Origin: Sphingomonadaceae bacterium
GTDB taxonomy: Bacteria > Pseudomonadota > Alphaproteobacteria > Sphingomonadales > Sphingomonadaceae
NCBI GenBank assembly: GCA_019239915.1
Contig: JAFAZF010000058.1
Location: 144,510 to 208,509, forward strand
DNA length: 64,000 nt
Reading direction: 5' to 3'
A program made the position numbers and the translations under genes. The notes beneath the pieces were generated by a model, which worked only from the letters and a program-made list of their open reading frames with translations, was not told the DNA's origin and searched no databases. Below, in pieces: positions 1-5,722 of this stretch (the stretch's first letter is position 1; each line of letters opens with the position of its first letter).

Positions 1-10
1 AATTTTGACA

Positions 11-173
11 TTTTGGCAACGGCACACCGCGCGCCTACGCGAGAGTTTTGGCAACAATGGCAAAAGGGCACTTTGGGAAAAAAGAGAACTATTCTCTCTC
101 TCCTGACGGACGGAGTGCTGGTGATCCGGAGAGACGTCGGGTGCCACGTGCCAAAATTGCCAAAATGCCAAAA
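11..173. promoter_or_regulatory. Array of TTTTGGCA / TGCCAAAA boxes
   Basis: The 8-base word TTTTGGCA occurs at 11-18 and 46-53, and its exact reverse complement TGCCAAAA at 149-156, 158-165 and 166-173. A near copy (TGGCAAAA) lies at 58-65. Two boxes therefore point one way and three the other, about 80-240 bases upstream of the small-terminase-like gene. The arrangement resembles an operator or iteron region, or a packaging-protein binding site. What binds it is unknown. Confidence 0.45.
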
Positions 174-250
174 CTCGGCGCGCGCCGCTGCCGCCGCAAA
201 AGCGGGCTTGATGACGCGATGCCGTTTGACGAACAGAGGAGGTATTTAAG

Positions 251-664
251 ATGGCCGATGACGAGGACCGCGACGAGGTGAGTTGCGGTGATGATACTCC
301 GCCGAAAACAGGTCTGCGTCCGGCATGGGCGCCAGGCCAGTCCGGCAACCCCGCCGGCCGCCCCCGCGGCGCGCGCAACAAGCTCGGCGAGGCGTTCATC
401 GCCGACGTCTTGGCAGACTGGCAGCAGCATGGCCCGGCCGTGATCGCGCGGGTGCGCACCGAGCGGCCGGCCATCTACCTGCGGGTTATTGCGTCGATCC
501 TGCCGCGCGAGTTGAACGTGCGGACCAATGAGCTTGATGAACTCACTGACGAGCAGCTGGAGACGCGGCTGCGGGCGCAACTGCGCGCCCTGGCGGCGGC
601 AGGCGGCGATCTGTTCGAAGATGGCGACGCTGCGATCGTCGTCGGGTCAGAGACGGTGCAGTGA
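251..664 (+). CDS. DUF5681-type phage protein, small-terminase-like
   Basis: 137 residues. Residues about 25-50 hold the hallmark of DUF5681 proteins: a PGQSGNPAGRPRGARNK-type segment followed by a helical region. In phages and mobile elements such proteins usually sit directly before the large terminase and are thought to act in packaging or DNA binding. The remainder is acidic and ends in a low-complexity Ala/Leu helix. A good Shine-Dalgarno (GAGGAGG) lies before the ATG. The stop TGA overlaps a GTG that opens a frame of only 12 codons, so the expected next gene appears to be lost. Family recognition is by motif; the terminase role is inference from context. Confidence 0.7.
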   Translation: MADDEDRDEVSCGDDTPPKTGLRPAWAPGQSGNPAGRPRGARNKLGEAFIADVLADWQQHGPAVIARVRTERPAIYLRVIASILPRELNVRTNELDELTDEQLETRLRAQLRALAAAGGDLFEDGDAAIVVGSETVQ

Positions 665-699
665 GGCTGCAAGCGCTGCATTTGCTTGGACGCTTTTAG
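661..699 (+). pseudogene. Possible stub of a truncated downstream gene (large terminase position)
   Basis: A GTG at 661 overlaps the stop of the DUF5681 gene in a GTGA arrangement, the usual coupling in phage packaging operons, but the frame closes after 12 codons (MRLQALHLLGRF). From its position it could be the first codons of a large-terminase gene interrupted when the following cargo segment arrived. It is too short to identify by sequence. Confidence 0.25.
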
Positions 700-842
700 C
701 GATCCCGAACCCGCGGGCGGGCATAGTCATACTGAAAGGTGAGCTCCGTAGGTTGAGTTTGCGACCCATGCCTCAGCTGTTTAAGGGGTGTCGCGTTTTT
801 GGCGGGTCAAGTGCCGCATTTCCGCGCGTCCTCTGGAGCAAC

Positions 843-1718
843 ATGGTAATGAGCATTTCAATCTTTCCACCGAAACGATTTACTGGCTCCGACCTGTTTG
901 ACCTCGCTGACCTAATAAACCCCAACCGTTTGCAGAATGAGGCGCATATTCGAGCCTTGTGCGATGCCTCCTATGTGGGTGAAAACACAAGTGTCTGCCG
1001 CGTGCTCGGTCGATACAAGATGTACGTGGATACGACTGATGTTGGCATTGCTCCGCACCTGATGCTTGACGGGTATTGGGAGATGTGGGTTACGGAAATA
1101 CTTGCTTCCTTGACTAGGCCAGGAATGGTAGTTGCCGATGTCGGAGCTAACGTCGGTTACTTCACGCTTTTAATGGCCGATATTTGTGGTCCCTCTGGCA
1201 GGGTTTTTGCATTTGAACCAAACCCTAGAATTGCCGAGCTTCTTCAGCGGACCGTAACTTTGAACGGCTTTTGGCCGTGGGTGAGCATACACACTGATCC
1301 GCTCTCCGATGTAGATGGAGCAAGCGTCGACCTAATCGTTCCAGTGAACGACCCAAAGAATGCGCATATTGTCTCATCGCCTGAGGGCCAGGGGCAGGGC
1401 ATTCCCGTAGTTACACAGCGCTTCGACTCAAAAGAGGTTTTTAGAACTGTCGAAATGGCTAAGATCGACGTTGAGGGCGCAGAGGAGGCGGTTTGGCGTG
1501 GTATGACGGCTATGCTAAACGGATCAGCTCTAAAAACGGTTGTTATAGAATTTGCTGCAGCTCGTTATATCGACCCAGAAGGCTTCCTTTCGGAGTTAAC
1601 ATCGCACGGCTTTGCCATGTCCTATATAAGCTTCAAACATGGCATTCGAAATACGAACATAAAGAGTGTTCTACAACAAAATCCTCTTGAGGACATAATG
1701 TTACTTTTGCGAAGGTAG
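843..1718 (+). CDS. FkbM-family SAM-dependent methyltransferase, cargo gene
   Basis: 291 residues from ATG 843; ATG 849 is an alternative, and GGAG at 835-838 could serve either. A class I methyltransferase fold is visible: motif I is VADVGANVGYFTLL at about residue 98, motif II AFEPNP about 25 residues later, and the FkbM-type AKIDVEGAE about 80 residues further on. FkbM-type enzymes O-methylate sugars or polyketides, so modification of a surface glycan is plausible. The stretch is visibly lower in GC than its neighbours and uses A/T-ending codons freely. It sits alone between a terminase-like gene and virion genes, flanked by about 140 and 250 bases with no gene. These features suggest recent acquisition as a phage moron. 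Confidence 0.75.
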   Translation: MVMSISIFPPKRFTGSDLFDLADLINPNRLQNEAHIRALCDASYVGENTSVCRVLGRYKMYVDTTDVGIAPHLMLDGYWEMWVTEILASLTRPGMVVADVGANVGYFTLLMADICGPSGRVFAFEPNPRIAELLQRTVTLNGFWPWVSIHTDPLSDVDGASVDLIVPVNDPKNAHIVSSPEGQGQGIPVVTQRFDSKEVFRTVEMAKIDVEGAEEAVWRGMTAMLNGSALKTVVIEFAAARYIDPEGFLSELTSHGFAMSYISFKHGIRNTNIKSVLQQNPLEDIMLLLRR

Positions 1719-1969
1719 CGATGTTGTGTTTGCTTTCTACCGCGAGCTGCTTGCCAACCCTTGCACTCGCACTCCAAGGTAGCAGCGAGTATTTTGCGCG
1801 CGCTTAAGCCGGGCGATGATGTTCTCAAGGGGCTTTGCAGTTCGCTCCCGAAGGTGTCGCGTTCTGCAAACGGACTCCGCCGAGGCGGCTGTTAATAGGG
1901 TTTCGCCAAGAGCCTTTTTGTGCTACTGACGCGCCCGTGATCGTCGGATGACTGACCACGGAGACATTG

Positions 1970-2119
1970 ATGCGAACTGCGGTTCACGACCGGGTTGCCC
2001 GGTTTCGCGTAAGCGGACAGCTTCTCGAACAGGCTGAGGCCAAAGCCCGCTCGCAAGGAATGTCTGTCCCGGAGCTTCTCCGCCACGCGCTGCGCCGCGA
2101 ATTGGCTGACGCCGCGTGA
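1970..2119 (+). CDS. Small phage protein, possible ribbon-helix-helix
   Basis: 49 residues starting MRTAVHDRVARFRVSG, with a helix-turn-helix-like tail ending MSVPELLRHALRREL. The pattern of a short strand followed by two helices, the second beginning SVPELLR, is reminiscent of ribbon-helix-helix DNA-binding proteins. GGAG lies 8 bases upstream of the ATG. The stop TGA overlaps the GTG start of the next gene (GTGA), so this is the first gene of the overlapping rightward cassette. Confidence 0.5.
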   Translation: MRTAVHDRVARFRVSGQLLEQAEAKARSQGMSVPELLRHALRRELADAA

Positions 2120-2565
2120 TTGCCGAGGCGGCCGGTCCCGAGCTTTCGCCCATCTTCCAGGCCGAGCTGATCAAGCTCGCCGATGCCGGTGACGATGACG
2201 CCGGCAAGGCGATCTTCCGCATTCTTTGCGACTTCGACATCGCGGAACTGAGCCACGGCGATCAGCTGCTGGCTTGCGCCGAAGATTGGGCGCGCCGCCG
2301 CGAACTATCTGGCGACGATGTCGTGCTGCCCGGTCTCTGCGCTCTGATCACCGTGCGCGCCGCCGTGCACCTCCAGCGGCGCGAATACGCGCTGGCGATG
2401 CTTCACGCCGCCGAGGCAATCGCGCGAGCCGACACGCTCGCCGACGCCGATCATCCGATCGCTGGCGACATGGTAACCGAGATCAGCCACTGGCTCGCCG
2501 CCAAGGGGTTCGGACCCGAAGTGCATCGCATGGCCAAGATGATGCTGCCGGGGATGGCCCACTGA
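2116..2565 (+). CDS. Hypothetical phage protein
   Basis: 149 residues from a GTG that overlaps the previous stop. It is mostly helical and acidic, with two Cys in the first half and a repeated helical-hairpin look (for example DLACAEDWARRREL-like and YALAMLHAAEAIARAD). No family was recognised. It is coupled at both ends: GTGA with the upstream gene and TGATG with the 2-oxoglutarate oxygenase gene downstream. It probably belongs to the same transcript as the virion genes. Confidence 0.6.
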   Translation: MIAEAAGPELSPIFQAELIKLADAGDDDAGKAIFRILCDFDIAELSHGDQLLACAEDWARRRELSGDDVVLPGLCALITVRAAVHLQRREYALAMLHAAEAIARADTLADADHPIAGDMVTEISHWLAAKGFGPEVHRMAKMMLPGMAH

Positions 2566-3095
2566 TGCGGCATTTCCTCCAGATCGCAGGCGGCATCGAC
2601 GTGATGCCGATCCTGGCGGCGCTCGCTGCGCGTCCAGAGATGTGGAACCAGCACAACCTCCGCACCACCTATCCCGGTTCACCCCACGCCGACGCCGACG
2701 ACATCCTGCTGATGTTCAACGAGCTGGATGGCGACGTCGTGGACGACATCCAGACGCATCCCTTCGACGCCTGGTATCAGCTCCCGGTCCGAGCCCTCGT
2801 GCTCGACCTGATGCACCGCGTCGGCGGCGTGCAGCTTGGCCGCGTGATGATCACCCGGCTGGCTCCCGGCAAGCAGATCGCCCCGCACGTGGATCAGGGC
2901 GCGCCGGCCGAATTCTACTCGCGCTACATGGTTGCGCTCCAGTCAGGGCCTGGCTGCGTCACAAAATCGGGCGATGAAGTCGTGACGATGCGGAGCGGTG
3001 AGGCGTGGTGGTTCGACAATCGCGCCGAGCATGCCGTCCTTAACAACAGCGGCGATGACCGCATCACGCTGATTGCGGACATGCGCCTATGCTGA
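2565..3095 (+). CDS. Aspartyl/asparaginyl beta-hydroxylase-like 2-oxoglutarate/Fe(II) oxygenase
   Basis: 176 residues with the double-stranded beta-helix pattern of this family. The iron triad is likely His108 and Asp110 (in PHVDQG) plus His156 (in EHAVLNN), and Arg166 would bind the 2-oxoglutarate carboxylate. Typical members hydroxylate Asp or Asn side chains, but many small bacterial and phage members have unknown substrates. The start follows a TGATG overlap with the previous gene and the stop overlaps the GNAT gene by 7 bases, so the two enzymes are translationally coupled. Position inside a virion-gene cassette suggests modification of a virion or host protein; this is inference. Confidence 0.75.
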   Translation: MRHFLQIAGGIDVMPILAALAARPEMWNQHNLRTTYPGSPHADADDILLMFNELDGDVVDDIQTHPFDAWYQLPVRALVLDLMHRVGGVQLGRVMITRLAPGKQIAPHVDQGAPAEFYSRYMVALQSGPGCVTKSGDEVVTMRSGEAWWFDNRAEHAVLNNSGDDRITLIADMRLC

Positions 3096-3541
3096 CCGCG
3101 CAGCCCGAGCCGTTCGCGCCCTTTCTGGAGGAAGTGAAGCCGCTGCTCCCGCTCCATTGGGACGAGCTGGCGCTGAACAAGGACATGGTGCCGCTGTCGC
3201 CGCAATACGAGGAGTATCTGCGCCGCGACAGCATCGGCATGGTCATGACGGTCACGCTGCGCGCTGCCGGCGCGCGCGTCGGCTACTTCGTCGGGTTCGT
3301 GGCCCCCGGGCTCCACTACTCGACCTGCCTGACGCTGCACCTCGATATCTTCTGGCTGCACCCCGAGCAGCGCGGAAAAATGGGTGGCGTGAAGCTGTTC
3401 CGCGCGGTCGAGGCCGAAGCGAAGCGCCGCGGCGTCCAGCGCATCTTCGTCGGCTCCAAGATCCATCGGGATGCGTCCCGGCTGTTCGAGCGTCTCGGCT
3501 ATGCGGAAGTCGAGCGCACATTCTCCAAAATGGTGGCTTGA
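3089..3541 (+). CDS. GNAT-family N-acetyltransferase of phage type
   Basis: 150 residues. The acetyl-CoA binding signature is LDIFWLHPEQRGKMGGVKLF (strand beta-4 and the R/Q-x-x-G-x-G turn, residues about 87-106). It is followed by the typical alpha-4/beta-5 segment ending in RLFERLGYAEVERTF. The substrate is not predictable. It overlaps the oxygenase gene by 7 bases and ends one base before the first ejection-type protein. GNAT genes within tail or ejection modules are seen in many podoviruses and siphoviruses, usually without a known role. Confidence 0.75.
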   Translation: MLTAQPEPFAPFLEEVKPLLPLHWDELALNKDMVPLSPQYEEYLRRDSIGMVMTVTLRAAGARVGYFVGFVAPGLHYSTCLTLHLDIFWLHPEQRGKMGGVKLFRAVEAEAKRRGVQRIFVGSKIHRDASRLFERLGYAEVERTFSKMVA

Positions 3542-3542
3542 T

Positions 3543-4292
3543 ATGGTGGGCGTAGCAGTCGGGGCGGGAACGGCGCTGATCGGCGGCGTGGTGCAGTCGA
3601 GCGCGGCCAGCGACGCGGCGGACGCGCAGGTGCAGGCGGCCAACGCGGCGGCCGGCGTCCAGCAGAACATGTACAATCAGACCCGCGCGGATCTGCTGCC
3701 TTACCAGCAGTATGGTCAAACGGGCGGCATCAACCAGCTGCAGGCTATGTCGGGCTATCTCAACACGCCGTTCTCGATGACGCAGTCGCAGCTGGAGCAG
3801 ACGCCAGGCTACCAGTTCGACCTGTCTCAGGGTCTGAAGTCGGTGAACAACCAGCTCGGCGCACGTGGTCTGCTCAACAGCGGCGCTGTCATGAAGGGCG
3901 CCGCAAATTACGCTACTGGCTTGGCGGACAACACCTACCAGAATCAATTTAACATGGACCAGACGCAGAAGACTAACATCTATAATCGTCTCGCTGGTAT
4001 CGCGACGCTTGGCGAAGATGCGGCGGCTAAGACCGGGGCTGCCGGCATTCAGACGTCTGGTGTGCAGTCACAAGCGCTCACCAATGCGGGCAACGCGGCT
4101 GCGACCGGCGCCATCAACTCCGGCAATGCCTACAACAACGCGTTCCAGGGCGTCAGCAATTCGCTGCTCGCTCGAACGAACCCGTTCTCAGCTGGCGTCT
4201 ACGGGGGTGGTTTCTCGCTGCCCTCAAGCTTCGGCGGCGGCTCGCCGATCGACAGCAGCTATTACTATAACCCTGACTACACCTACGGCTGA
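3543..4292 (+). CDS. Phage internal virion / DNA-transfer-type protein
   Basis: 249 residues from ATG 3543. It has a Gly/Ala-rich N-terminus that could form a transmembrane hairpin. The following Ala/Gln/Asn-rich region includes GYQFDLSQGLKSVNNQLGAR and GLLNSGAVMKGAANYATGLA. This Gln/Asn-rich segment pattern is characteristic of a widespread family of phage proteins found just upstream of large ejection proteins and often annotated as DNA transfer or tail proteins. The C-terminus is Gly/Ser/Tyr-rich (SSYYYNPDYTYG). Exact function in this phage is inferred from family and position. Confidence 0.65.
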   Translation: MVGVAVGAGTALIGGVVQSSAASDAADAQVQAANAAAGVQQNMYNQTRADLLPYQQYGQTGGINQLQAMSGYLNTPFSMTQSQLEQTPGYQFDLSQGLKSVNNQLGARGLLNSGAVMKGAANYATGLADNTYQNQFNMDQTQKTNIYNRLAGIATLGEDAAAKTGAAGIQTSGVQSQALTNAGNAAATGAINSGNAYNNAFQGVSNSLLARTNPFSAGVYGGGFSLPSSFGGGSPIDSSYYYNPDYTYG

Positions 4293-4303
4293 GGGAGAGC
4301 GCG

Positions 4304-5722
4304 ATGCCACTTTCGGAGGTCGCTGGCCCCAGTGCAGCCCCGGTACCCGCTGCCGGTCCCTATAATCCGCTCGTCATCCAGTCCCAGCTGGCTGCGCTGC
4401 AAGGCGAACGGCTGGACAATCAGAACAAGCTCCTGTCGATGGCCGGCCAACAGGCCGTTGGACAAGCGCTCCAGGGCGCTACCGACGCGAACGGCAACAC
4501 CGATTATTCGGCGGCGATGGCCGCGGCCTCTCGCGATCCACGGGCGGCTTATGCGATGCAGGCTGCCGCCGACGATGCGATGGCGCAGAAGCAGAAGCAA
4601 TATGATCTCGGCATGGCTCACTATGGTGCCATCCATCAGGTCATGGGCGCGATCGCTGACAAGCCGAACCCCACCTACAAGGACTTTGTCAACGCAGGCG
4701 GCGACCTACTGAACGTCGACAAGTCGTTCACGCCCGGAATGATCGCAACTCAGCTTACCGCGATCAGCAAGGCCAACCCGACCGGAGATCCGGACAAGTT
4801 CCACGACATCGCCACGGACATGCGCAATCAGGCGATGACGGCGGTTCAGCAGATGGACGCGCACTACCGGCCGCAGCTCGTCAGCAACGGTCAGCAGCTC
4901 GTCCCGGTCAACATGGCTCCTATGGCGTCGCCGCCCGCGCCGATTGATCTGAAGCCGTCGCCCGAATCCCTGAACCAGCCCGTCACCACGTTCGACCCGA
5001 CGACCGGCGCGCCCGTATCGCAGCCGATGTCGTCCTATCTCGCCGCGACCAAGGGCGGCCCCGTGCAGGCCGGCCCGGCGCAGGGCACGGCCACCGCGGC
5101 CGACGCCAACGCGCAGGCCAACGCCGGCCGGTATCAGCAGACGCTGGTGGCGGGGAACGAGGCGCACAACATGAAGGCGTTGCTCGGCAATATGTCCGGC
5201 GATCTCACGCAGATGCAGACCGGCCCCGGCGCGGAGGCGTGGAAGCAGATGGCGGCCCGCGCCAATTACTGGGCGCCGGGGACATTCGACGCCAACTCGG
5301 TCGCGACGCAGGAGAACTTCGTCAAGGCCAGTCGCATTCTCGCTAACCATGTGATGCAAGCGGGCGGCGGGACCGACATGGCTAAGGCCTTCTCGATGGC
5401 GCAGAACCCCAACATCGAAACATCGACCGAGGGCAACCGTCGTATCCTCGCCGGTTTCCAGGGCACTGCCGATCGCGACATCGTGAAAGCTGAACTGGCA
5501 AACACCTATGTCAACCAGCATCCCAACCAGCCGAACGCCTATTCCGACTTCGAGAACGCGTTCAACCGGCGCTTCGATCTGCGGATGTTTCAGGCGCAGT
5601 ACCTGCCGCCGGCCGCGCTCGCCGAGATGAAGGCGGGCATGAAGCCGGCTGAATGGACGGCGTTCAAGCAGCAGTATCAGGACGCGATCGCCAAGGGCAT
5701 CGTCCGGGCGCCCGGCCAGTGA
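4304..5722 (+). CDS. Phage structural protein, probable internal virion protein
   Basis: 472 residues with a strong Shine-Dalgarno (GAGGGAGAG) before the ATG. Composition is typical of ejection proteins: rich in Ala, Gln, Asn and Met, with long amphipathic helices and Pro-rich linkers at about 200-270 (PPAPIDLKPSPES). No enzymatic motif was seen. It is coupled to the following very large protein through a GTGA overlap. The set of about 250, 470 and 990 residues matches in size the three internal virion proteins of podoviruses, but homology was not tested. Confidence 0.6.
   Translation: MPLSEVAGPSAAPVPAAGPYNPLVIQSQLAALQGERLDNQNKLLSMAGQQAVGQALQGATDANGNTDYSAAMAAASRDPRAAYAMQAAADDAMAQKQKQYDLGMAHYGAIHQVMGAIADKPNPTYKDFVNAGGDLLNVDKSFTPGMIATQLTAISKANPTGDPDKFHDIATDMRNQAMTAVQQMDAHYRPQLVSNGQQLVPVNMAPMASPPAPIDLKPSPESLNQPVTTFDPTTGAPVSQPMSSYLAATKGGPVQAGPAQGTATAADANAQANAGRYQQTLVAGNEAHNMKALLGNMSGDLTQMQTGPGAEAWKQMAARANYWAPGTFDANSVATQENFVKASRILANHVMQAGGGTDMAKAFSMAQNPNIETSTEGNRRILAGFQGTADRDIVKAELANTYVNQHPNQPNAYSDFENAFNRRFDLRMFQAQYLPPAALAEMKAGMKPAEWTAFKQQYQDAIAKGIVRAPGQ

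Noticed and set aside
11..173. CRISPR array
   Set aside because: The repeated words are 8 bases and unevenly spaced, with both orientations; no 25-35 base direct repeats with unique spacers exist anywhere in the window.
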